DNA of 64,000 nucleotides. Origin: a bacterium (lineage in GTDB: Bacteria; Bdellovibrionota_B; Oligoflexia; Silvanigrellales; Silvanigrellaceae). The notes beneath the pieces were generated by a model that saw only the letters and a program-made list of their open reading frames with translations, was not told the origin of the DNA and made no database searches. The DNA lies in assembly GCA_009918675.1 (NCBI GenBank), contig RGDM01000009.1:26511-90510 (forward strand). Reading direction: 5' to 3'. Numbering within the stretch: the first letter of the stretch is position 1; each line of letters begins with the position of its first letter. The position numbers and the translations under genes were made by a program. Shown here piece by piece: positions 18,398-26,298 of the stretch.

Positions 18398-19344
18398 ACT
18401 CGCGCACTTCCCGACACACTGTGCATGACTTTCGCTGTGTTTTGCGGTGTCTGTGCAGCCACTGGAACTGTCGCTAATGCGGCCGACGGACGCACAACAT
18501 TTTTGAGAATTCCAAGCATCTCAAGCGTGCGGATCATGATCCAGGTTTGATCAAATTGCCACCAGCGCCAGCCATGCCGAGCCAAGCGTGGTTGAGCATG
18601 GTGATTGTTGTGCCAGCCCTCGCCAAACGCAAGCAGACCGATCACAGCGTTGTTTTTGGAATTATCGGCAATCTTGTTTGCGTTATCACCCCAAAAGTGC
18701 GCCACTGAATTTACACACCATGTGACGTGATACATGGCAATCATCCGCAGGAATATTCCCCAAATCGTCATGCTCAATGCCGTGTGAGTATCGAATGCGC
18801 CAGGTGTGTGGCCAAATACCGTCCCGCCCAAAAGGAACAAAGAAATTCCGAGCACGAACTGCAGCTGAATCATGTTTTTTTCAAGAAACATAAGAAAGGG
18901 CCGCTTCACAAGGTCCGGAGCGTAGTGTTTGTATTCTTCAAAATCGGCAATGTCGCAGCGCAAGTTCACAAGCCAACCCGCGTGAGCATGCCAAAACCCT
19001 TTGGTGATGTCATGCGGATCGCGGGGTGTGTCAGAATAGGCATGGTGAATGCGATGTGTGCCAACCCAATTGATAGGTCCGCCCTGGCAAGCAAGCGTTC
19101 CACACAGCGCAGTAAAATTTTCAAGCCAACGCGGCGCCGTAAAACCATGGTGGGTGAGCAGGCGGTGAAAACAAAATGTGATGCCAAACATTCCCGTCAC
19201 ATAGTAGAGAATTCCAAAAGTCCAGAGCCCTTCGATTGAAAAATACGGAACTGCACCCACCAGGGCGATCAGGTGCACCGCACCAATCCAAAGAACGTTG
19301 CGCCAGGAAAATTGTGTTTGTTGCCAGGATGCTCTTAGCTTCAT
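18361..19344 (-). CDS. Fatty acid desaturase (acyl-CoA/acyl-lipid delta-9 type)
   Basis: Membrane-bound di-iron desaturase introducing a double bond into acyl chains. The three histidine boxes are HRLLTHH (60-66), HRIHH (97-101) and HNNHH (245-249), separated by hydrophobic helices as expected. ATG at 19344 follows GAGG and gives 327 residues. The C-terminal ~40 residues (from about PSAALATVP) look unconserved, and their last 37 coding bases overlap the convergent response regulator gene. A pair of TTTACA repeats 11 bases apart lies ~100 bases upstream of the start on the coding strand. Confidence 0.92.
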   Translation of the reverse strand: MKLRASWQQTQFSWRNVLWIGAVHLIALVGAVPYFSIEGLWTFGILYYVTGMFGITFCFHRLLTHHGFTAPRWLENFTALCGTLACQGGPINWVGTHRIHHAYSDTPRDPHDITKGFWHAHAGWLVNLRCDIADFEEYKHYAPDLVKRPFLMFLEKNMIQLQFVLGISLFLLGGTVFGHTPGAFDTHTALSMTIWGIFLRMIAMYHVTWCVNSVAHFWGDNANKIADNSKNNAVIGLLAFGEGWHNNHHAQPRLARHGWRWWQFDQTWIMIRTLEMLGILKNVVRPSAALATVPVAAQTPQNTAKVMHSVSGSARVQDALPGVGLYK

Positions 19345-19446
19345 ACGAACCTCATTCCGCTCACTGTGTCGAAGTGCAGACACAATCCCAGGCGTCCGCT
19401 CTCTTTCCTCTTATATTTTGAGTCGGCACAAGCTTCCGCAGGGCAA

Positions 19447-19463
19447 TGTAAAAGAATTGTAAA
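19447..19463 (-). promoter_or_regulatory. Candidate OmpR-family box upstream of the desaturase
   Basis: On the minus strand TTTACA is repeated after a five-base spacer (ATTCT), giving an 11-base period, one helical turn. A TATAAG -10-like hexamer (19410-19415) lies about 31 bases downstream. The arrangement resembles direct-repeat sites of OmpR/PhoP-type regulators. Binding is inferred. Confidence 0.3.
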
Positions 19464-19506
19464 GGAGTAAAGATTGAGCATTTTGAGGTTTTTTGTCTTT
19501 GGAAAT

Positions 19507-19533
19507 AAAAAAACCGCCAAGTGACCTTGGCGG
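19507..19533 (-). terminator. Rho-independent terminator of the 521-residue lipoprotein gene
   Basis: Read on the minus strand, a seven-pair GC-rich stem (CCGCCAA / TTGGCGG) with a small loop is followed by seven T residues, about 50 bases after the stop codon of the lipoprotein gene. Confidence 0.85.
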
Positions 19534-19581
19534 CGGAGCTCTCTCACGCCGCAGAACTTTCTTAATTCTGCGAGCGAAACT

Positions 19582-21147
19582 TTATTTCAACTTCTTGCCC
19601 TTGATGGCCGCAAGAGCTGGAGGAGCAATGAACTTTGAGTCGGTGATGGCAATCAACTCATAGCCCGCGGTTCCACCAATACCCGCACCGGTGTCAATGG
19701 CGTAGTTGCCATTCGCGTCTTGCTTAAAGCATTGACGGGTCACTGAGGTTCCAGTTTGTTGTGTCACGTAAGTTACAGCCAAGGTGGCATCTGCGAGGCC
19801 TGGTTTTTTCCAGTTTCCAATTCGACCTGACTGGAATCCATAGTCAAAGCCAGTGAGCGGATTGGAAGTCTCGCCATTGCCAATGTAAAAGAACGGATGA
19901 TACCAACCATTGGGCTTCAACTCTGTGCTCTCTTTCAGCGCTTTGCGAATACTCGTGTCTTTCACCGCACCGCTCACCGAGCACCCCTTCAAAACACCGC
20001 TGCTGTCTTTTTCGATCTTAAAGACAAATCCGCGCGCGGCCTCATTTAGGTTACCACCTGGGTTACGCCAATAGCTTAAGGTTCCCGTGGTGTCGGTTTG
20101 GTTCATATCAAACTCAACCAAGCCAATGCCATCAACAGTCGAGTTGCCCGCGTTGTCTTGCAAGTCTGCAAAATTCACCCGGCCATTGTCGTCAAAAAGT
20201 GTTGTGTAAGAAGGATCAAAACGCGCGCGACGCACCGACGCCTTAATCTTCTGCACTCCGCCTTCGCTAGAGCGTGCGTATTCGAGGCTCACGACGTGGG
20301 TTTTGCCAGAAGCATTTGCCGGAGCATTTGCATCGCCCGTGCGCTTGATACGAATGACACCATTGTATGAGGTGTTGTCGCCGGTGCTTGCTGGGCTATG
20401 AAGAATAGTGACTTCATCCGTCTGCGAGCCTTTCGTTGTTGAGATTAATGTCTCAAAAACGGGCTTGCCGTCTTTATCGTCGATGCGTTTCAAAGTCACC
20501 GCATTAAAGGTTGGCGCATTGCCGTCCTTTGGCGCTTTTGCATTGAGCTCATCTTTGAGGTCAACGGTATCGCCAACATTTGTTGGTGCAGGCTTACCAG
20601 CCTTCTTTGCTTGACATGCCATCACCTGAGCACGATCGAGTGCCTGGTCGATCATGGCCTCAATTTCTTTCATTTCATCGCGGGCAAAAGAAACCATACA
20701 CACTTCAGTTGAGCCCGATTTTGAGCTCAAACCGCTGGTTGTTCCCTTCAAGTTGCCGGATTGATCGCGCCAGCCGTAAATCATTTCCTGATCAAACTCA
20801 TAGCAGGTTTCACCCGATGGCAATGCGCGTTTTGCGCGCGCCTTGAGGTTTTGGAAGCAGTCATCAACACCGCCTTCCATAATTTTCTTTGCGTCATCAC
20901 GCTTTTGCTTGAGATTCTCGCCAATGCTGCCTGTTTCATCCAAATTCATCCCGGCCAAATTCAACGAACTTGCAGAGGTTGATTTCGGAAACGTTGGAAT
21001 ACTCAAACCATCGGGATAGCCAATGGCAAGTGCGTTGTTGATTGCATCAGACACAACTTCCTCAGCTGAGCTGCTTTTTTTCTTGCCACACGACAGAACT
21101 GCAACACTCGACGCCAACCCTAAAATCAAAACAACATTCTTTTTCAC
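19582..21147 (-). CDS. Large lipoprotein of unknown function
   Basis: I recognise no family. A signal peptide with lipobox V-L-S-C (Cys20) and a Lys/Ser-rich stretch directly after it points to a lipid-anchored periplasmic or outer-membrane protein. The remainder is 500 residues of mixed alpha/beta character, rich in Asp, Gly, Asn and Thr, with a few cysteines (such as DCFQNLKAR, TCYEFD) that could form disulfides. Thr/Gly-rich strands in the second half suggest beta structure. GTG start directly after AGGAGG. It ends at a clear terminator and is separately transcribed. Confidence 0.75.
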   Translation of the reverse strand: MKKNVVLILGLASSVAVLSCGKKKSSSAEEVVSDAINNALAIGYPDGLSIPTFPKSTSASSLNLAGMNLDETGSIGENLKQKRDDAKKIMEGGVDDCFQNLKARAKRALPSGETCYEFDQEMIYGWRDQSGNLKGTTSGLSSKSGSTEVCMVSFARDEMKEIEAMIDQALDRAQVMACQAKKAGKPAPTNVGDTVDLKDELNAKAPKDGNAPTFNAVTLKRIDDKDGKPVFETLISTTKGSQTDEVTILHSPASTGDNTSYNGVIRIKRTGDANAPANASGKTHVVSLEYARSSEGGVQKIKASVRRARFDPSYTTLFDDNGRVNFADLQDNAGNSTVDGIGLVEFDMNQTDTTGTLSYWRNPGGNLNEAARGFVFKIEKDSSGVLKGCSVSGAVKDTSIRKALKESTELKPNGWYHPFFYIGNGETSNPLTGFDYGFQSGRIGNWKKPGLADATLAVTYVTQQTGTSVTRQCFKQDANGNYAIDTGAGIGGTAGYELIAITDSKFIAPPALAAIKGKKLK

Positions 21148-21166
21148 TGTAACCTCCTCACCGCAT

Positions 21167-21182
21167 AACCATTCGAACGGTT
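21167..21182. promoter_or_regulatory. Imperfect palindrome between divergent genes
   Basis: AACCATTCGAACGGTT is an 8+8 inverted repeat with a single mismatched pair, ~20 bases upstream of the lipoprotein start. Position and symmetry would suit a dimeric repressor; there is no other support. Confidence 0.25.
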
Positions 21183-21354
21183 CGCGGTTGAGTTTAACCC
21201 ACTTGCATTTCCAGCGTGAGGCACAGAGAGTGAGAATTCTGACGTGTCAATGATACTGAGTGACACTGCAACTTTGCTGGAATATGAGACAAAAAAGAAT
21301 TCTTTTGTCTTACTGCTAAGACAAGAGCTATCACAAGCGAAACAGGAGTTTGAC

Positions 21355-21921
21355 ATGGAGGCAGCAGAAATTTCGGGAGAAATTTTCGAAGGACTCGACA
21401 ACACCCCACTCATGACGAGCTTCTTTGAAAACTGCACCTTCCGACGCTGCAAATTTATTGGCCTTTCGTTGAAGAATTGCCGATTCGTCGAATGTGCTTT
21501 TGAAAATTGTGACCTCAGTGTTGCGAACCTGACAGGAAGCACCTTCCGCAATGTCCGCTTTATTGAATGCAAGGCGGTGGGTGTGAATTGGAGCCTGACC
21601 AGCGGAATCCACTCATCACAGTTTATCGCTTGCAAACTGAACGACACTTCGTTTGCCAAGCTCGATCTGCGTCATATTATATTTGAGCAATGTCAGCTTG
21701 AGGGCAGCGATTTTCGCGAAACACGCCTCGACAAAGCTAAATTTCCAGAATCACGACTCGCCGGCGCACAATTCAACAAAACGAATTTGCTCGAGGCCGA
21801 CTTCTCACATGCGCATGATTATTTCTTTGATCCGCGCAACAACAAGCTAAAGAATACAAAAGTTTCTTTACCCGAAGCCATTGGCCTGCTTGAAGTTCTA
21901 GGGGCAACTCTGACGAATTAA
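21355..21921 (+). CDS. Pentapeptide-repeat protein, McbG/Qnr-like
   Basis: Residues ~5-155 consist of A(D/N)Lxx-type pentapeptide repeats with regularly spaced Phe/Leu (CTFRRCKFIGLSL, CDLSVANLTGSTF, ADFSHAHDYF), which fold as a right-handed quadrilateral helix. The C-terminal segment ending SLPEAIGLLEVLGATLTN resembles the dimerisation tail of McbG and Qnr, which protect DNA gyrase by mimicking DNA. ATG at 21355 follows AGGAGT and gives 188 residues, the same size as McbG. A GTG at 21244 is in frame but has no comparable ribosome site. The chromosomal copy may have an unrelated role; gyrase protection is only a family-level inference. Confidence 0.8.
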   Translation: MEAAEISGEIFEGLDNTPLMTSFFENCTFRRCKFIGLSLKNCRFVECAFENCDLSVANLTGSTFRNVRFIECKAVGVNWSLTSGIHSSQFIACKLNDTSFAKLDLRHIIFEQCQLEGSDFRETRLDKAKFPESRLAGAQFNKTNLLEADFSHAHDYFFDPRNNKLKNTKVSLPEAIGLLEVLGATLTN

Positions 21922-21989
21922 TCAATGCAGTTGATATCACAATTCGTTCTTAGATGATCTTGTCGTTCATTCACTCTGCGGGAGCTCTC

Positions 21990-22706
21990 GTGAAAACACT
22001 TGGCATCATTGGTGGGGTCAGCTGGCATTCGAGCGCAGAATATTACCGACAACTCAATCTATCCATCACCCGCCTGCGCGGACAACGCCACAGTGCCCGA
22101 GTTGTTTTGAGTAGTCTCAACTTCGCAGACCTCCTATCCTGGCAGAGGGATCCCAACACTCATCAGCTTCAACGTGGATTCCTGGCCGAAGGCGAAAAGC
22201 TTCAGGCTGCTGGATGCGACGCATTCATCATTGCTTCTCACACACTGAGTTGGCTCGGCGAAAGCATTGAAAGCAAGATTGGTCTGAAACACATTAGTCT
22301 CTACGACGCGCTTTTCGCCAAACTCCACAGTCTCGGCGTGCGCCGGGTTGGCCTCACCGGTACACGCGACACTCTCAGTGCACCGCGCTATCGCGATTCC
22401 TATGAACGCGCAGGATTCGAGGTCATTATCCCCGACGAACCACACTTCACCCGCACAGCGACAATCGTCTACAAAGAACTCGTCAATGGAATTTTTCAAG
22501 AGAAAAGCAAAGAAGAGTTCGACCAATGTATTGCACATCTCGTTGCAAAAAAGGCAGATGCTGTGGTGCTCGGCTGCACAGAAATTGGCTTGCTTGTCCG
22601 TGAGCGCGAATGGCCATCAAGCGCATCTGCAGATGCAGCACGGGTTCCACTTGTCGACCTCATCGACACCCATGTCAGTGCGTGCGCTGCATGGATGCTT
22701 CAATAG
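21990..22706 (+). CDS. Aspartate/glutamate racemase family protein
   Basis: The N-terminal KTLGIIGGVSWHSSAEYYRQLN and the C-terminal ADAVVLGCTEIGLLV (Cys196) are typical of the broad-specificity amino-acid racemases (YgeA/RacX group). The first acid/base position, normally within a (C/T)NTxH motif, is here ASHT (Ser83-His84-Thr85), so no cysteine is present there. Reaction may therefore be one-directional or different. GTG at 21990 follows GGGAG and gives 238 residues; an upstream in-frame ATG at 21954 is less likely. Its 3' end overlaps the convergent ferredoxin gene by 32 bases. Confidence 0.82.
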   Translation: MKTLGIIGGVSWHSSAEYYRQLNLSITRLRGQRHSARVVLSSLNFADLLSWQRDPNTHQLQRGFLAEGEKLQAAGCDAFIIASHTLSWLGESIESKIGLKHISLYDALFAKLHSLGVRRVGLTGTRDTLSAPRYRDSYERAGFEVIIPDEPHFTRTATIVYKELVNGIFQEKSKEEFDQCIAHLVAKKADAVVLGCTEIGLLVREREWPSSASADAARVPLVDLIDTHVSACAAWMLQ

Positions 22707-22992
22707 CGGAAAGAATTTCGGGAATGTTCTCAATAGATACGGCTTGAAATCTGAGTTGAAGGGGATAAACACTGAGAGTAATGCCGTCTTTGCTGCAAAA
22801 GCCCTGGCACAAACTGCGGTTCACCCACACACGCAAACCGCGTTCTGCTCCCCAACGAAACACAGCTTTTTGCATGAACTTGAAAAATTCGTTGCCGCGC
22901 TCTGTTCCACAACTCGGAAGAGGCTCGTGCGCGGCACGTTCGTTGACACACACAAAGAATTGGAGGTCGCAGGAGGCATCGATGCGCTTCAA
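22675..22992 (-). CDS. Thioredoxin-like [2Fe-2S] ferredoxin
   Basis: A 105-residue protein with FFVCVNE at the start and VNRSLCQGFCSKDG followed by YP, the pattern of the thioredoxin-fold [2Fe-2S] proteins. Cysteines 15, 28, 62 and 66 have spacings 13, 34 and 4, almost identical to Aquifex ferredoxin 4 (ligands 9, 22, 55, 59). The TTG start overlaps the tpiA stop as TTGA, so it is translationally coupled to tpiA and is the last gene of the pgk-tpiA operon. The last 32 bases overlap the convergent racemase gene. A role in electron transfer is likely; the partner is unknown. Confidence 0.8.
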   Translation of the reverse strand: MKRIDASCDLQFFVCVNERAAHEPLPSCGTERGNEFFKFMQKAVFRWGAERGLRVWVNRSLCQGFCSKDGITLSVYPLQLRFQAVSIENIPEILSAIEASMQRTH

Positions 22993-23783
22993 GCGTTTCG
23001 AACTCCACGCAACACCAGCTGAGCAAAGTCGTCGGGCTTAAGGCTTGCACCACCCACCAGCGCGCCATCGATATCTGGCATGCTCATCAGTTCATCGACA
23101 TTTTGCAGAGTCACGCTCCCGCCGTATTGAATCCGCAAGCGCTGTGCGATGTCGTTGCCGAAATAATTGATCAACCAGCCGCGAATAAACGCATGTGCCT
23201 CTTGTGCTTGCCCAGAGGTTGCAGCTCGCCCCGTTCCAATCGCCCACACCGGCTCGTAGGCGAATGTGAGAAGTGGACGTTCGGGATCCGAGCCCAGCGC
23301 TGCCGACCAGTTTTTGATTCCTGTCGCAGCCAAGCCCTGCTCAAGTTGCTCTTGCAGCACTTCGCGCCAGCGCCCCGAATCGCGCTCAGCAAGTGTTTCA
23401 CCAATGCACAAAATTGCTTGCAATCCAGCACCCAACAATGCCGCAACCCGCTGACCCGCCGTTGTGTTGGTTTCGCCACACATTTGCCTGCGTTCGCTGT
23501 GGGCCACCAAACTTCCACTCACGTCCACACTTTTGAGCATGGCCGTAGAGAGCTCACCAGTGAAAGCTCCCGAAGCAGCCCAATGGCAGTTTTGCGCAAA
23601 CCATTGCAATCCACGGTAGCGGGTGGTGAGTCCGGGGATCAGCACAGCCGCAGCTGCAAGACCCACGTCTGCGTTTTTTACCGCTGCAACAGCGGGTGCA
23701 AAGACTTCACAAAAAGCTTGCGCCTCTTGCGGAAGTTTGTTCATTTTCCAATTGCCAACAAAGATTTTCCGACGGTGCGTCAT
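22989..23783 (-). CDS. tpiA: Triosephosphate isomerase
   Basis: Interconverts dihydroxyacetone phosphate and glyceraldehyde 3-phosphate in glycolysis. Active-site residues are all present: Asn11 and Lys13 in GNWKMNK, His95 in VAHSERR, Glu177 in AYEPVWAIGTG, and the phosphate loops QYGGSV and GALVGGASL. Length of 264 is slightly above the usual 250. The ATG overlaps the stop of pgk as ATGA, and its own stop overlaps the ferredoxin start. Confidence 0.97.
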   Translation of the reverse strand: MTHRRKIFVGNWKMNKLPQEAQAFCEVFAPAVAAVKNADVGLAAAAVLIPGLTTRYRGLQWFAQNCHWAASGAFTGELSTAMLKSVDVSGSLVAHSERRQMCGETNTTAGQRVAALLGAGLQAILCIGETLAERDSGRWREVLQEQLEQGLAATGIKNWSAALGSDPERPLLTFAYEPVWAIGTGRAATSGQAQEAHAFIRGWLINYFGNDIAQRLRIQYGGSVTLQNVDELMSMPDIDGALVGGASLKPDDFAQLVLRGVRNA

Positions 23784-24991
23784 AGTGCAGCCCTCAAAAC
23801 TTTAATTCCTGGCAGTTCCTTGCCTTCAAGAAGTTCCATGCTTGCGCCACCGCCCGTGGAAACATGCGAAACCTTTTCTGCCAAACCAAACGCCGTGATT
23901 GCAGCTGCGGAATCGCCGCCACCAACAATAGTCGCGCCGGGGCACTGGGTGAGAGCCTCTGCTACTCCACGCGATCCTGATGCAAATGCATCCCACTCAA
24001 ACACGCCCATCGGGCCATTCCAAACCACCACTTTTGAATTGCGAATAACATCTGCAAACAGGGCAACGGTTTTGGGTCCAATATCGAGGCCCATCAAATG
24101 GTCAGGAATGTCGGCGGTGCTGCATTGGATCGCCGGTGTGCCTTCAGCAAATTCACTTGCACAGAGATGATCAATCGGCAGAATAATTTTCACTTTGCGA
24201 GCTTCTGCTGCTTTGAGAATTTCACCGACAAGCGACATTTTGTCTTCTTCAACACGCGACTTACCGACTGTGTGACCCATGTAGCGAAGGAAAGTGTAGG
24301 CCATCGCACCGCCGATAATCATGTTATTGGCAATCGCGGTGAACTTTTGCAGAATTGCAATTTTATCAGACACCTTCGCTCCACCAAAAATCGCCGTCAC
24401 TGGCGCTTGTGGATTGCGGAACGCTCCTTCAAGGAAGTCAATTTCTTTCTGAACCAAGAAGCCAGCAGCGCGGCGCTCGAGTGGGAATTCCTCAGCCACA
24501 GCAACCATCGAAGCATCGGCCCGGTGACATGTTCCAAACGCGTCGTTCACATAAAAATCCATGCCCTTGGCAAGAATCTTAGCAAACTCCTTGTCGCCTT
24601 TTTGCTCTTGTTTGTGGAAGCGGAGATTTTCAAGAAGAATAAGCTGTTTGCTATCAAGCTGCTGGACGATACGTTCAAAACCGTCGGTCAGATAATCGCC
24701 ACACAGCAAAACTTCCTTGCCCAAATGAGCAGCAAGTTTTTCGCCCACAGGAGCCAAGCTGAATTCCTTTTCGTAGCCATCACCTTTCGGGCGACCCAAG
24801 TGCGAGCACATCACCAGCCGGCAGCCTTTGTCGAGCAACCATTTGATGGCGGGCAGAGCTGCGGTGATGCGGGTTTCGTCCGTGACAACGCCATTTTTCA
24901 GAGGCACGTTGAGGTCCAGGCGCAAAAACACGACAGGACGGTTGTACTCCGAGAAATTGAGGTCCGTAAGGGTTCTCAGTCTGGCTGCCAT
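23780..24991 (-). CDS. pgk: Phosphoglycerate kinase
   Basis: Transfers phosphate from 1,3-bisphosphoglycerate to ADP. Seen are the substrate-binding VFLRLDLNVPL, HLGRPKG, the hinge NGPMGVFEWDAF and the nucleotide loop GGGDSAAAI, ending in STGGGASMELLEGKELPG. The ATG at 24991 is used (403 residues, normal) with AAGGAG upstream; a longer frame begins at 25117 but lies beyond a sigma70-like promoter. First gene of the pgk-tpiA-ferredoxin operon; gapdh is not adjacent. Confidence 0.97.
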   Translation of the reverse strand: MAARLRTLTDLNFSEYNRPVVFLRLDLNVPLKNGVVTDETRITAALPAIKWLLDKGCRLVMCSHLGRPKGDGYEKEFSLAPVGEKLAAHLGKEVLLCGDYLTDGFERIVQQLDSKQLILLENLRFHKQEQKGDKEFAKILAKGMDFYVNDAFGTCHRADASMVAVAEEFPLERRAAGFLVQKEIDFLEGAFRNPQAPVTAIFGGAKVSDKIAILQKFTAIANNMIIGGAMAYTFLRYMGHTVGKSRVEEDKMSLVGEILKAAEARKVKIILPIDHLCASEFAEGTPAIQCSTADIPDHLMGLDIGPKTVALFADVIRNSKVVVWNGPMGVFEWDAFASGSRGVAEALTQCPGATIVGGGDSAAAITAFGLAEKVSHVSTGGGASMELLEGKELPGIKVLRAAL

Positions 24992-25044
24992 CGGGGTGGG
25001 TCTCCTTGTGTCATGGAACGAAGTGGCGTTACTGCAGGCTGGGG

Positions 25045-25074
25045 ATTCAACCGTGAAGGCAAGTCGCTTGTCAA
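25045..25074 (-). promoter_or_regulatory. Sigma70-type promoter of the pgk operon
   Basis: Minus strand: perfect -35 TTGACA (25069-25074), 18-base spacer, -10 TTGAAT (25045-25050), about 55 bases upstream of the pgk ATG. It lies back to back with the divergent promoter at 25079-25108. Confidence 0.55.
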
Positions 25075-25078
25075 CAAG

Positions 25079-25108
25079 TTGAGAAAGATGTTTCCGTGTG
25101 ACAATAAT
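25079..25108 (+). promoter_or_regulatory. Sigma70-type promoter of the guanylyltransferase gene
   Basis: -35 TTGAGA (25079-25084), 18-base spacer, -10 AATAAT (25103-25108), 37 bases before the ATG at 25145. The -35 elements of this and the pgk promoter are only a few bases apart, so the two may be co-regulated. Confidence 0.5.
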
Positions 25109-25144
25109 AGTCGTCACGTCACTTCAAACGCCCGAGGTTAACGC

Positions 25145-26272
25145 ATGCCCTCATCCGCAATCAAAAACGACCTCTTTGCAGGCGAAAACATCTATTCAAT
25201 CATCCTGTGCGGCGGCTCGGGGACTCGTCTCTGGCCACTATCGCGCAAACAGCGCCCCAAACAATTTCTAGCTCTGGGCGGCAACGGGGGCACCCTTCTG
25301 CAAACTTCCATTGAGCGTGTCAAAAACATTTCCTCGCAAAAGAAACGCTGGCTTGTTACGGCTGCAGATCAAGAACCCCTGGCCCGTGAGCAAACATCCC
25401 AACTCGTCGCAAAGGTCATTTCCGAGCCTCAGCCACGCAACACCGCGGCCGCGGTCGCACTTTCGGCCTGGCAGCTCATGCAACAAGACCCCGACTCGGT
25501 GATGCTGGTTCTTTCAAGCGATCACTCCATCCAAAATGTCCGCTCCTTTGAACAAACGGTTTCCGATGCCGTGCAGCTTGCAAAGCAAAACCTGTTTGTC
25601 ACAGTTGGAATTCAACCCACCTACCCGGCCACCGGCTTTGGCTATATCGAATGGGGACTCCCACTCGACAAAAATGCGCAAATTCTTCCGGCAGCAAAAT
25701 TCAATGAGACTCCGCAAGAGGCGGTTGGCTACAGTGTGCGAAGTTTCCGCGAAAAGCCAAATCAGGCGGCCGCAGAGCAATTTATTCGCACCGGAAAATA
25801 TCTTTGGAACGCGGGGATCTTCGTTTGGAAAACCCGCACATTTTGGAACGCCTTTTCACATATTCAGCCCGAAATGGCGAAAATCATCGAGAACATGACG
25901 ACAAGCAGCATGGCCGACGACTATGCCCGACTTGAATCGCAACCCATTGACATCGCCTTTATTGAACAAACCAGCCATGTTGCTTGCGTACCAGCACTTT
26001 TCGACTGGAATGACGTGGGAAGTTGGGCTGCGGTGCGGGAGTGTTTTGAACAAGACAACCATGGCAATAGTATTGCAGGCGACGCATTTGTCTCTGACAC
26101 CAAGAACTCCGTCATTCATAGCAGCGGGCCGTTTGTCGCAACCATTGGTGTTGAAAACCTGGTTATTGTGGCCACCCCCGACGCCGTGCTCGTGATGCCC
26201 ACCTCGCGCAGCCAGGATGTAAAAAAGGTGATTGCGCATCTCGAAAGTCAAAAACGTTCGCAGCTTCTTTAA
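25145..26272 (+). CDS. manC: Mannose-1-phosphate guanylyltransferase
   Basis: Makes GDP-mannose from mannose 1-phosphate and GTP for polysaccharide or glycan synthesis. The N terminus carries the nucleotidyltransferase signature IILCGGSGTRLWPLSRKQRPKQF. Further on are VLSSDHSI, GFGYIEWG, REKPNQAAA, WNAGIFVWK and the metal/sugar region VPALFDWNDVGSW. At 375 residues it has only the transferase and left-handed beta-helix part, lacking the C-terminal isomerase domain of bifunctional AlgA/ManC. ATG start with GAGG. hemE follows 26 bases later. Confidence 0.93.
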   Translation: MPSSAIKNDLFAGENIYSIILCGGSGTRLWPLSRKQRPKQFLALGGNGGTLLQTSIERVKNISSQKKRWLVTAADQEPLAREQTSQLVAKVISEPQPRNTAAAVALSAWQLMQQDPDSVMLVLSSDHSIQNVRSFEQTVSDAVQLAKQNLFVTVGIQPTYPATGFGYIEWGLPLDKNAQILPAAKFNETPQEAVGYSVRSFREKPNQAAAEQFIRTGKYLWNAGIFVWKTRTFWNAFSHIQPEMAKIIENMTTSSMADDYARLESQPIDIAFIEQTSHVACVPALFDWNDVGSWAAVRECFEQDNHGNSIAGDAFVSDTKNSVIHSSGPFVATIGVENLVIVATPDAVLVMPTSRSQDVKKVIAHLESQKRSQLL

Positions 26273-26298
26273 AGACCATCAAAAAGGACAATCCACGG

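Noticed and set aside
22348..23022. A 224-codon plus-strand frame overlapping the racemase and ferredoxin
   Set aside because: Shadow frame of the racemase; no ribosome site or family features.
23103..25141. Two long plus-strand open frames (355 and 347 codons) opposite tpiA and pgk
   Set aside because: Both lie antisense to strongly conserved enzymes, show no protein-family features and reflect the codon bias of the opposite strand.
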